Source of the DNA: Candidatus Hydrothermus pacificus
GTDB taxonomy: Bacteria; Hydrothermota; Hydrothermia; Hydrothermales; Hydrothermaceae
Reading direction: 5' to 3'
DNA: 61,872 bases
Assembly (NCBI GenBank): GCA_002011615.1
Contig: MTOH01000002.1
Span: 271,526-333,397 of the forward strand
The position numbers were made by a program, and so were the translations under genes. The notes under the pieces were generated by a model that saw only the letters and a list, made by a program, of their open reading frames with translations, had not been told where the DNA came from and made no database searches. Shown piece after piece: positions 52,604-61,681 of this stretch (the stretch's first letter is position 1; the number at the start of each line of letters is the position of its first letter).

Positions 52604-55600
52604 ATGGATGCTTTGTTATACCTTATAATAGGGATGATGTGGATTTAAACAACTCACCAGGATTTCATCGATGGTAAGATAAGTGATGGTCTTTATATAT
52701 CAAAGGCAATTTATCAGGAACAGGATTCAGGATGTATTGAATTTGTTAAAAGTTTTGATGTTAATGAAGATGGTTATTTTGACCTGACTTCTTCTGATGA
52801 GGGAGGTCCTTATTTAAGAATATGGCTCGGTTCATCTTCTGGTTATTCACAGAATAACTCTATACTGCTTCCCAGTACAAGAGGAGCAGATGTGTTTATT
52901 GCGGACCTGAATCTTGATGGTTATCCCGAACTCATTCATTCAGGACATGAACTTCCCTATGCCATTATTTTTTGGGGAACTCCTGATGGACCCACACCGG
53001 GAAATTTCACCACTCTTGCTTCTGGTAAGTGTGAAGCGATATACTGCGATGATATAAATAAAGATGGATGGCTTGATATAATACTTCCAGGAAGAGAACC
53101 TACAGGGATAAGAATATACTGGGGAAGTGCAAACGGATATTCCGATTATCTTTTTATACCATATGGGGAATGGATAAATCATAATGTGGAAGTTGCAGAC
53201 CTGAATAAAGACGGATGGAAAGACATGGTTTTTATAACAGAGGATTTAGGAACTGAATTAATTGTATACTGGGGACCAAATAACAATTATACCATGTAAT
53301 TTATTCAAACAGGAGTTAACTCCACACATGGTGCATCTCTTGCAGATCTGGATGGGAATGGATGGCTTGATATAGTAATCACTGCTTACAGAACTTATCA
53401 ACAATCTTCAGTAGTATGGGGAAGTTCACAGGGATTTGATTCAATCCCTCCAACTATTATCAATACAGGTTATTCGACAGGGGGGAGTGCTGTATGGGAT
53501 TTTAATCAGGATGGTCTTTTTGACATTGTATCCCTTCGCATAAACTGGACAAAACCTGAGATTTATTACAATACTGGAACATATCCTTATTTTGGTGACA
53601 CTCATTCTCAAGAAATCGGTCCGGTCTATCTATGGGCTACAGGTGGGTTTACAGGAGATTTCAACTTTGATGGAAATATTGATATATGGATAAATAACCG
53701 CAGTGATTATTCCTATATTTTATGGGGACCCAACTATACAAATTATACCCAGCTTCCTGTAAGCAGTGACCATCATGGCTCCTTCATGGAAATAGGTAAT
53801 ACCTATAACAGGGCTTTCTATGAAGAATACATTTCATCCTTATTTTACCTGGGTCCTGATTCTGTAATCTACGGCGGAACTGTATCCTGGGTCGCAAACG
53901 AACCCGAAGGTTCAAAAGTGGAGGTTTACCTCAGGGCAGGAAATAGTCCACAGATAGATACTTCATGGACTAACTGGGTTTATATTCAAAATAACGGAGA
54001 CTCAATTCCTCAAACACTCTTCGGAAAACATTATTTACAATACAGACTCTGGCTTACATACCAGAAACCAACCCTTGTTCCCAATTTAGAAAAAATCTCT
54101 TTCAACATCCTGACCTCACCCCCCTCTCTTTTAAAAATTTTCCCTGATACATCCTTCTTTGTTCATCCCAGTGATTCTGTTATCTATGAAATCAAAGCAG
54201 TATATACAGGTGAAAATAATGAAATGGTTTACCTCTACACACAGGGAACTCACGCAGGATGGAACGCAAAATTAACCGATACAACGGGTAGCCTGATTGA
54301 TACAATCCTTTTAATACCCGATGATACTTTACTTTTTAATTTAAAAATATATTCACCTCAATTTCCTTCGCCTTTTGAAGCAGATACAACTTTTGTAAAA
54401 GGTTATCTAATCTCAAATCCTTTAAAAAGGGATTCTGCAATGATAATTACAAGCATAACAGGAAATCTCTCACTCATAGTTGAACCTGATACACAGGGAG
54501 TAACAAACCCGGGTATTACAATATCTTATCCGTTAAGAATTATAAATACAGGTGAATTCAAAGATTCAATCTTGTTATCCCACACAAACAGTTCAACCAG
54601 TTATGCGACTTATATTACAGATTCAACCGGGGCAACCATAATAGATTTCGCTAAAACATTCCCCTCTGATACAGCAAAAATAATTCTCTGGGTTACTCCC
54701 TTGCCTTCCACCCCTGATTCACAGAATACCACTGAGGTTTTCGCAAAATCCTCATGGGATACACTTATTTACGACTCCGCTCTGGTAACAACCTATCTAT
54801 ACCATCTCCCCTTCCTCATGGTCGAACCCGACACATTTTCCTATGCAAACCCCCAGGATACCGTTAAATATAAACTCAGAGTAATCAACAACACAGATTC
54901 AAACGATACTGTCCAACTCTCCTTCCATCACACCCAGAACTGGGACGCAAGAATTACCGATACTCTCGGAAACCCCATCAATAACATCTATGTCTCAGCA
55001 CGTGATACAGAATTTTTATTCTTTGAACTTTATACACCACAAAATGTTCAGGGGGGGATAAGAGATACAGCATTTGTAAAGGGTATCTCCGAAAATAATG
55101 GTATCACTGATTCAGCAAGATGTATAACAGAAATAAATCTAAGCGCACTCGTCCTTATAGAACCTGACCAGCAAAAAACAGCACCTCCGGGCTCAAGTAT
55201 AACTTATTATCTTAAAGTCATAAACTCAGGGAATGCACAGGACATAATAAATGTATTTATCTTATCAACTCAGTGGGCTCAAAACCTCCTGTATGATAGC
55301 CTGACAAATTCGCCTTTACCTGATTATAACAATGATGGATATCAGGATGTCGTATTATATCCGGGTACATCTCAAACAATATTTGTAAATGTTAATGTGC
55401 CTCAAAATGCCACACCCTCTCAACAGGATTTAACAACAGTTCAGGCAGTATCAACAAATGTGCCCAATGTGTGGGACAATGCCACACTTCTGACAACCGT
55501 TGAAAAGATATTCTATTTACTGGAATTTGAACCTGATACAGAAATATCCTTACCTTATAATTCCTCTGCCTTAATACCATTATACGCCCTGTTTCAGGGA

Positions 55601-56187
55601 AATTCCTCTGATTATGTTGAAATAGAATGGAACTATTCGGACACAAACCTTAACATTGAACTCAGAGATTCATCAGGAATTAACCCGCTGATTGATAATA
55701 ACCAGAACGGTAATGCAGATATGGGTATATGTCAGCCGGGTGATAAAAATTACCTCTCACTCTATGTGAAAACACCCGGGTTTAATTATTCAGCATCGGA
55801 TACTCATGATATGTGTAATATAAACTTTAAAGCCTATCTCTCATCATATCCCACTCTCTATGACTCAGCAAAAGTGAAAATATATCTCATACCACCCCTT
55901 CACATACATAACTATGCCTCTCCTTTCTCCGCAAAAGAAGGCACCAACTTCTTCATATCGGTCCCTGAGAATGGTAGAGGAGCACTGGAAATTTATTCAA
56001 GACTGGGGAAAAAATAACTACATTGTTTAAAAATAAGCCTCTGAACAGGGGTATTCATATGATATACTGGAATGGAAAAAATGAAAAAGGTCATTATGTC
56101 ACACCAGGGGTTTATATATACATATTTGAATTTAAAGGTCAAAAAACTTCCAAAACAATAAGTAAAAAAACAGCGGTAAAAGAATGA
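52604..56187 (+). pseudogene. Giant secreted FG-GAP/NEW3-like surface protein, disrupted
   Basis: One gene of about 1195 codons with three lesions. ATG 52604 (after GGGGGGAGAG) begins a signal peptide that hits TAA at 52646. The same frame continues through FG-GAP/VCBS-type repeats (ADLNLDGYPELIHSG, DINKDGWLDIILPG, DFNFDGNIDIWINN) with another TAA at 53297. From about 54110 come five repeats of about 110 residues of CARDB/NEW3 type (VEPDTQGVTNPGITISYPLRIINTG). After an A6 run (56009-56014) the frame ends at TAA 56015. A -1 shift gives a FlgD/T9SS-like C terminus ending at 56187. The FG-GAP repeats suggest an adhesin or ligand-binding propeller. Confidence 0.82.
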
Positions 56188-57674
56188 TAAAGTTAATTTT
56201 AATTATCCTTTTGAATGAGGGGGAGGTTGTTTTCCCTCTTTTAAGGGTTGGAATAGGAGCAAGACCTTCTGCTCTTGGAGAAAGTTTCGTCGGCATTACC
56301 GATGACATTCAGGGAGTGTGGTGGAACCCTGCATCAAATGTTCTTGTGAAGAAAAAAGGTATTTTTTTCTCCTATAATCACTGGTTTATGGATTTCAAAG
56401 ACTTTTATTCTGGTGGTTTTTTACCTACAAAATACATTAATACAGGAATAAGCTTCTTATATTCTGGAACGCAGGACATAGAGCTGAGAGACCCTGAAGG
56501 AAATTATCTTGGTAAGGGAAATCAGAATGCATATATAATACAACTCACATTATCAAAGGATTTTTCAGCTTATTTTATGCCAGGAGTCAGCTTTAAATAT
56601 CTTTATGAAAAATTACCTGAATCCGAAGGTATAGGAGGTTGTCTTGATATAGGTTTTACCTCAAAAATAACAAAAGACCTATCTTTTGGTCTTGCTGTGA
56701 AAAACGCAGGACCTGATATGAGATACTCTACAGGAGACTATCCTCTGCCCTTTGAGATAAAGACAGGTGTTTACCAGAAAATAAAAAACATGGTTGGAAT
56801 TTTTCTTGACTTCACATTTCCCAGGGGAAAAAGATATCATATAAATGCGGGTATGGAATTCTGGATAAAAAACCTTGTTGCTTTAAGGACAGGATACAGA
56901 TATATTGATGAAACAAACAAATTTACATTCGGGGGTGGTATAAACTGGAAAGATATCGGAGTTGATTATGCTTTTGCCGATTATGGAAAGCTTGGAATGA
57001 CTCATAGAATTTCGCTGTCTTTCCTGTTTCCCGAACATATAAAAATTACTCCTCCAAGAGAGCCTTATGAAGGTATGATTAAAGGAAAGGTCTATGATGC
57101 AGAAACAGGTGAGGAACTAAAAGCAACGGTTGGATATAAAGGTAAAATAGAGGGAGAATCTTATACTCAGAAGGGTAAATACTTAATAACAAGATTACCT
57201 GCAGGGAAATATAAACTGAAAGTTATTCCTGAAAACAAACTCTATTATATCCAAGAAAAAGAAGTTGAAGTTTTGCCTGAAAAAACCGTAAGGGAAGACT
57301 TTGCCCTTTTTAAAAAGGGACAGAAACTTGTAATTCACAGAATTTACTTTGAAACAGGTAAAGCAGAAATAATTCCTCTTTCATACCCTCTCCTCGAGGA
57401 AATAGGGAAAATTCTCCTGACAAATCCTGATTTAAAAATAGAAATAGAAGGACATACTGACAATGTTCCAATAAATACACCAGAATATCCTTCAAATCTT
57501 GAACTCTCCAGAGCAAGAGCAGAAGCGGTTAAAAAATATATTGTCAATAAATTCAAAATAGCTTCTGATAGAATAAAAACAACAGGATACGGGGATACAA
57601 GACCAATTGCTTCAAATGAAACTGAAGAAGGAAGAGCCTTAAACAGAAGGATAGAAATAAAGTTTTTAAAATAA
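56184..57674 (+). CDS. PorV/PorQ-like barrel fused to carboxypeptidase-regulatory and OmpA domains
   Basis: 496 residues. Residues 1-290 are a PorV/PorQ (UPF0164)-type outer-membrane barrel: VGIGARPSALGESFVGITDDIQGVWWNPAS at the N terminus, repeated strands and SFLFPEH at its end. Residues 300-375 are a carboxypeptidase regulatory-like beta sandwich (IKGKVYDAETGEELKATV). Residues 385-496 are an OmpA peptidoglycan-binding domain (IEIEGHTDNVP, NLELSRARAEAVKKYIV, GYGDTRPIASNETEEGRALNRRIEI). The signal peptide is short. PorV normally shuttles T9SS substrates, so this may be a peptidoglycan-anchored version. ATG overlaps the preceding stop. Confidence 0.87.
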   Translation: MIKLILIILLNEGEVVFPLLRVGIGARPSALGESFVGITDDIQGVWWNPASNVLVKKKGIFFSYNHWFMDFKDFYSGGFLPTKYINTGISFLYSGTQDIELRDPEGNYLGKGNQNAYIIQLTLSKDFSAYFMPGVSFKYLYEKLPESEGIGGCLDIGFTSKITKDLSFGLAVKNAGPDMRYSTGDYPLPFEIKTGVYQKIKNMVGIFLDFTFPRGKRYHINAGMEFWIKNLVALRTGYRYIDETNKFTFGGGINWKDIGVDYAFADYGKLGMTHRISLSFLFPEHIKITPPREPYEGMIKGKVYDAETGEELKATVGYKGKIEGESYTQKGKYLITRLPAGKYKLKVIPENKLYYIQEKEVEVLPEKTVREDFALFKKGQKLVIHRIYFETGKAEIIPLSYPLLEEIGKILLTNPDLKIEIEGHTDNVPINTPEYPSNLELSRARAEAVKKYIVNKFKIASDRIKTTGYGDTRPIASNETEEGRALNRRIEIKFLK

Positions 57675-57692
57675 AAATTCCAGTTTGTTCCT

Positions 57693-57769
57693 GAGCCCAT
57701 AGCTCAGGTGGTTGGAGTGTCACCTGAGAAAAGGTGAGGTTGATGTGTTAATCTATTCAATAACGGCTC
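57693..57769 (+). ncRNA. Degenerate tRNA-like sequence (77 nt)
   Basis: Starts GAGCCCATAGCTCAGGTGGTTG, nearly identical to the first 22 bases of the tRNA-Ile at 57879. It can form an acceptor GAGCC/GGCTC, a D arm, an anticodon-like arm TCACC/GGTGA with an abnormal 8-base loop, and a weak T arm (TGTTA/CAATA) lacking the TTC consensus. The length is exactly tRNA-like. It has no own promoter visible. Probably a decayed tRNA duplicate. An alternative 8-bp hairpin (57703-57710 with 57721-57728) exists. Confidence 0.5.
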
Positions 57770-57834
57770 TATTATTTAATACATCACATTACCTTTAAAT
57801 ACTATGTAAAAGAAAAATTGAAATCATTTGAATT

Positions 57835-57864
57835 TTGAAATATTTTTTGCTTTTACCTTATAAT
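57835..57864 (+). promoter_or_regulatory. Promoter of tRNA-Ile
   Basis: TTGAAA at 57835-57840 and TATAAT at 57859-57864 with an 18-base spacer; the tRNA begins 15 bases after the -10 box. Confidence 0.7.
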
Positions 57865-57878
57865 TTAACCTCTTTTTT

Positions 57879-57952
57879 GGGCCCATAGCTCAGGTGGTTA
57901 GAGCGCGCGCCTGATAAGCGCGAGGTCGGTGGTTCAAGTCCACCTGGGCCCA
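57879..57952 (+). tRNA. tRNA-Ile (anticodon GAT)
   Basis: A canonical 74-nt cloverleaf: acceptor GGGCCCA/TGGGCCC, D arm GCTC/GAGC, anticodon arm CGCGC-CTGATAA-GCGCG with anticodon GAT, 5-base variable loop and T arm GGTGG-TTCAAGT-CCACC. The discriminator is A and CCA is not encoded. The very GC-rich stems in an AT-rich genome suggest a heat-loving host. The next start codon is only 25 bases downstream, so processing from a tRNA-mRNA transcript is possible. Confidence 0.97.
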
Positions 57953-57977
57953 TTAAATTTTTCAAAGGAGAAGGTTT

Positions 57978-59162
57978 ATGAAAAAATTTGCAGTATTAAT
58001 GGTGAGCATGTGTTGTTTGTTTGCTTCTGAATCAAGAGTTAAATCATTGGGAGATGTAAAGGATTTTCTGGTTGACCCTTCACTCACTTATCTTTATCCG
58101 TCTTTACTTGTTCGATTTCCTGATATGCTCTGGGTTGAATTCACAGACTCTTCTATTCAAAACCTGCCCTATGTTTCCTTTGCAGGCGTTAATATAAAAT
58201 TTCATGAAAAAGCAGGTGTATTCTCTTTTATCTATAACTATCCTTCTTATACCTATCCTTATGTCACTTCTTATCCATTAAAAGAACAGAGAGAATCAAG
58301 GGGATTTGAAATAATATGGGCAAAAAGTATAACCCAAAAGATAGACTTGGGAACAGCTATTTCTTTAAATTATATCAACGAAGAGATAACTGACACAACC
58401 CTTTCAGAAAACCCCATCCTTACGGTAAGAAACATAGAATTTATGCCAGGTATATCCTATACAATTTCAAAAGATAAAAAAATTGATTTCTCTTTACACT
58501 TTTCAACAAACTCATTTTATCAGGAATACTACTCTCCTGCAATCTCAGATACAATTGATGGCAAAGGAAATTCATTTTACGGTTTGAATATAAGATATAC
58601 AATGGGCATTGGTGAGTATTCAAACTTCATATTCGGTCTGCACTATTATTCCTATCCACAGAAATACACGGAGTCTTCAGGAACAAGCCTGATTGAATTT
58701 AATCAGAAAAAAAGTGAGTTAAACTTTAACCTTGGTTATTATACAGAGCCCCTTGAAAACCTTAAGGTAATAACAGGAATTAATTTAAGCTATACAACAA
58801 TTGATACAACACATACAGAGGGTGTTACTCAGGGGAAAGGCAGCCTGGATGCTTTTTATATAAATGGAATCCTTGGAGCAGAAATTGAGTTCGGAAAACA
58901 TTTTGAGTTCAGAAGCGGTGTTAGAAAAAGCCTTTTGAAGAGTATAAAAGATAAGGATTATGATATTGGCGGGACAGGTAAAGACGCATTGAATCAGGAA
59001 GAATTTAACATAGAACTGGGGTTTTCCTTCATTAAAGACGACCTTAGATTTGATGGAGTTATGGGAAAACAAGTTCTTTTTAGAGGGCCATTTTTTATTT
59101 CAGGGAAGGAATCAGGACTCTTCAGCACCCTTTCAATATCCTATAATTTTAGTCTTTTTTAA
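57978..59162 (+). CDS. Putative outer-membrane beta-barrel protein
   Basis: 394 residues. Signal peptide MKKFAVLMVSMCCLFASE, then SRVKSLGDVKDFLVDPSLTYLYPSLLVRFPDMLWVEF. That motif recurs in predicted outer-membrane barrels of candidate phyla, where it resembles the start of PorV/UPF0164-type proteins. The body is made of alternating strands (GLNIRYTMGIGEYSNFIFGLHYYS) and ends with FSTLSISYNFSLF. An AAAGGAGAAGG ribosome site precedes ATG 57978. No enzymatic motif. The family is not firmly recognised. Confidence 0.7.
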   Translation: MKKFAVLMVSMCCLFASESRVKSLGDVKDFLVDPSLTYLYPSLLVRFPDMLWVEFTDSSIQNLPYVSFAGVNIKFHEKAGVFSFIYNYPSYTYPYVTSYPLKEQRESRGFEIIWAKSITQKIDLGTAISLNYINEEITDTTLSENPILTVRNIEFMPGISYTISKDKKIDFSLHFSTNSFYQEYYSPAISDTIDGKGNSFYGLNIRYTMGIGEYSNFIFGLHYYSYPQKYTESSGTSLIEFNQKKSELNFNLGYYTEPLENLKVITGINLSYTTIDTTHTEGVTQGKGSLDAFYINGILGAEIEFGKHFEFRSGVRKSLLKSIKDKDYDIGGTGKDALNQEEFNIELGFSFIKDDLRFDGVMGKQVLFRGPFFISGKESGLFSTLSISYNFSLF

Positions 59163-59181
59163 ATTTTAAAAGGGAATAAAA

Positions 59182-59736
59182 ATGCCTGTAAAAAATGATA
59201 AATGGATAAGGAAGATGGTTAAAGAATTCAAAATGATAGACCCCTTCTGTGAGTCTCTGATACAAAAAGGAGTAATATCTTATGGTATTTCTTCATACGG
59301 TTACGATATAAGAGTTTCCGATGAATTTAAAATATTTACCAATGTTTTCTCAACGGTTGTTGACCCCAAGAACTTTGACCCCCGTTCCTTTGTTGATTTT
59401 AAAGGCGATATATGTGTAATCCCGCCAAACTCTTTCTGCCTTACGAGAAGTGTTGAGTATTTCAGGATTCCGAGAAATGTGATAGGTATATGTCTTGGAA
59501 AGTCCACTTATGCAAGATGTGGAATTGTAATAAACATCACCCCTCTTGAGCCTGAATGGGAAGGTCATATAACAATTGAAATTTCAAACACAACCCCTCT
59601 GCCTGCAAGGATATATGCAAACGAAGGAATAGCCCAGGTAATATTTATAGAATCTGATGATATATGCGAGACTTCATATAAGGATAGAAAAGGAAAGTAT
59701 CAATCCCAGAAAGGTATAACTCTGCCAAAAATTTAA
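59182..59736 (+). CDS. dcd: dCTP deaminase
   Basis: Trimeric dUTPase-fold enzyme that deaminates dCTP to dUTP, supplying dUMP for thymidylate synthesis. 184 residues with [66 protein letters not shown]. The motifs around the catalytic Glu and nucleotide-binding Arg are intact. An AAAAGGGA ribosome site lies before the ATG. It follows the barrel gene by 19 bases and overlaps the next gene by one base. Confidence 0.94.
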   Translation: MPVKNDKWIRKMVKEFKMIDPFCESLIQKGVISYGISSYGYDIRVSDEFKIFTNVFSTVVDPKNFDPRSFVDFKGDICVIPPNSFCLTRSVEYFRIPRNVIGICLGKSTYARCGIVINITPLEPEWEGHITIEISNTTPLPARIYANEGIAQVIFIESDDICETSYKDRKGKYQSQKGITLPKI

Positions 59737-60701
59737 TGCTCTCCCTTATCCTGTTTTCTCTTTTTATAAAAGAAAATCCTTCCTATGTGGACTCAACTTT
59801 GAATCTTCTGTGGGTTGAAAAATATAAGGAAGTGAGACAGAGAATAAGTTTTTTAAAGTCCAAACTCGATGATAATGACCCACTCCCCTATCTTTTGAGA
59901 ACAGTTTATCTATTTCATTTCATTCAGGATTATTCAACATTAGATTCAGAAAAAGTTTTTTTAGAAGCAATTGAAAAAACTATTAAGGTTGCAGAAAAAC
60001 ACAAAGAAGATAAATTATGGGGTAAGTTTTGCAAGGCAGGTGCTATTGCTTATAAGTCAATGTGGCTCGGAGATAAAGAGAGCTATTTTTCTGCGATAAA
60101 AGAAGGACTGAATGCTGTTAATCTATTTACGGAATGTATAAAGAAAAAATTCTTTTTAAAAGATTCTTATCTTGCACTGGGTATATATAACTATGGCACA
60201 AGTGTAATCCAGAAATACACAGGAAGACTGATTTTTAGAGGAGAGAGGAAAGAAAAAGGGATAGAACAAATTGAAATGGCTTATAAAGAAGGTAAATTTA
60301 TATGGCCTCTTGCTGTAGATGCATTAATCTACATCTATTCAAAAGAAAGAAGAAGGAAAGAGGCAGTGAAACTTGCTGAAAAACTATATGAAAAATTCCC
60401 TGATTCAAGAAGCTTTTTATGGACGATTGCCCAGGCTTATGCCTCACGAGGATACTGGGAAAAAGCAGAATGGGCCTTTAAAGAACTTTACTACAATATA
60501 GAAAAAAATCAGAAAGATTCTCCCTACTCGAGAGCAGCGGTGAGATACTGGCTTGCAAAGGCAAGTTATGTTTTAAATAAAAAAGATATTGCGAGGAAAT
60601 ATCTAACAGAATGTATCCCCTATTTAAAAAAATCAAACTGGCATAAGAAAAAATATCTGGAAAAGAATGTTGAAAATCTGAGAAAATTGCTTTCACGCTA
60701 A
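59736..60701 (+). CDS. Secreted TPR-like helical repeat protein
   Basis: 321 residues with a short N-terminal hydrophobic segment ([15 protein letters not shown]), consistent with export. Helical repeats follow over the whole length (LLRTVYLFHFIQDYST, ALGIYNYGTSVIQKY, SFLWTIAQAYASRGYWEKAEWAFKEL). The GIYNYG...KYTGRLIFRGERKEKGIEQIEMA segment resembles tetratricopeptide proteins annotated as outer-membrane associated. ATG overlaps the dcd stop (TAATG), so translation is coupled. Function unknown. Confidence 0.72.
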   Translation: MLSLILFSLFIKENPSYVDSTLNLLWVEKYKEVRQRISFLKSKLDDNDPLPYLLRTVYLFHFIQDYSTLDSEKVFLEAIEKTIKVAEKHKEDKLWGKFCKAGAIAYKSMWLGDKESYFSAIKEGLNAVNLFTECIKKKFFLKDSYLALGIYNYGTSVIQKYTGRLIFRGERKEKGIEQIEMAYKEGKFIWPLAVDALIYIYSKERRRKEAVKLAEKLYEKFPDSRSFLWTIAQAYASRGYWEKAEWAFKELYYNIEKNQKDSPYSRAAVRYWLAKASYVLNKKDIARKYLTECIPYLKKSNWHKKKYLEKNVENLRKLLSR

Positions 60702-60795
60702 TTGTGCCAGTTGTGCTATTCACATTTATTCGAAATAGTTTATGGCTTATAGTTGATAGTTTTTAGTTTTTACTTTTTAGCTTTTACTTTTTCCT

Positions 60796-61527
60796 TCATC
60801 CTGTATCCTGCATCATTTTTTCAAATGTCTCCCCTGCTCTACCCAGAATACTTATATCAGCAATACCTGAAACAGGTGTGGGTTCCATGTTTATTTCAAA
60901 AACTCTTCCGCCTTTTTCTTTCACATAATAAGGGATCGAGGCAGCGGGATAAACAACTGCGGAAGTTCCTACAACAAGAACCGCAGAACATTTTAAAGCA
61001 AATTCCATAACTTTTGAAATAACAAGCTGGTCAAGAGGCTCTCCGAACCATACAACATCCGGTCTTAAAAGACTTCCGCATTCCTTACATCCGGGTGGTA
61101 ATTCTTCTTCATCAAAAATTTTCTTTTCAAACTCTATTTTTCCGCAACCTGTGCATCTTGTTCTGAAGATATTTCCATGAAGTTCTAAAATATTTTTTGA
61201 GCCTGCGGTTCTGTGTAAATCATCGACATTCTGGGTTGCAAGTAAAAACTCGGGTATGATTTCTTCAAGTTTTTTTATACCATAATGAGCAGAGTTTGGT
61301 TCTGCATTTAAAATTTTACCTCTTCTCCAGTTATACCATTCCCAGACCAGTTTTGGATCTCTTTCAAATGCATGGGGTGTTGCAAGCTGTGTTGCATCGT
61401 AATTTTTCCAGAGTCCGTCCTTCCCTCTGAATGTTGGAATACCGCTTTCCTGAGATACGCCTGCTCCTGTGAGAACAAGAAGTGAATCCACACATAGAAT
61501 TTCTTTTTTTAGTTTCTCAATTTCCAT
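60796..61527 (-). CDS. cobB: NAD-dependent protein deacylase (class III-like sirtuin)
   Basis: 243 residues of the Sir2 family, removing acyl groups from lysines at the expense of NAD. NAD-binding GAGVSQESGIPTFRG (21-35), catalytic H117 (TQNVDDLHRTAGS...ELHGN) and zinc Cys C125/C128/C147/C150 are present. Y65 and R68 (WYNWRR) match the Tyr-x-x-Arg pair that gives class III sirtuins a preference for succinyl/malonyl groups. No ribosome site precedes the ATG; a TATAAT box lies 8 bases upstream, so the message may be leaderless. Confidence 0.92.
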   Translation of the reverse strand: MEIEKLKKEILCVDSLLVLTGAGVSQESGIPTFRGKDGLWKNYDATQLATPHAFERDPKLVWEWYNWRRGKILNAEPNSAHYGIKKLEEIIPEFLLATQNVDDLHRTAGSKNILELHGNIFRTRCTGCGKIEFEKKIFDEEELPPGCKECGSLLRPDVVWFGEPLDQLVISKVMEFALKCSAVLVVGTSAVVYPAASIPYYVKEKGGRVFEINMEPTPVSGIADISILGRAGETFEKMMQDTG

Positions 61528-61535
61528 AGAAATAA

Positions 61536-61541
61536 ATTATA
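61536..61541 (-). promoter_or_regulatory. -10 box of cobB (leaderless arrangement)
   Basis: TATAAT on the minus strand eight bases before the cobB ATG. A good -35 was not found; TTAAAT lies at 17-base spacing. Confidence 0.45.
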
Positions 61542-61681
61542 AAATAAACTTAATTAAAATTTAAATTATTTTAAGTAAAAAGTTTAAAATAAATTTCATA
61601 AACCACGGGCTATTCCAGCAGATCGAGATTGAAAAATGCAGGTATTTAACTTTAAAATTTTATTTGAAAGTAAATTTAAAA

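Noticed and set aside
53290-53310. Two separate FG-GAP genes divided at 53299
   Set aside because: The same frame stays open on both sides, the repeats continue, and there is no ribosome site or start for a second gene near the stop.
61637-61660. Possible fourth IS right end (GCAGGTATTTAA)
   Set aside because: Only about 12 bases match the right end of relic 3 and the inverted repeat itself is missing; too short in AT-rich DNA.
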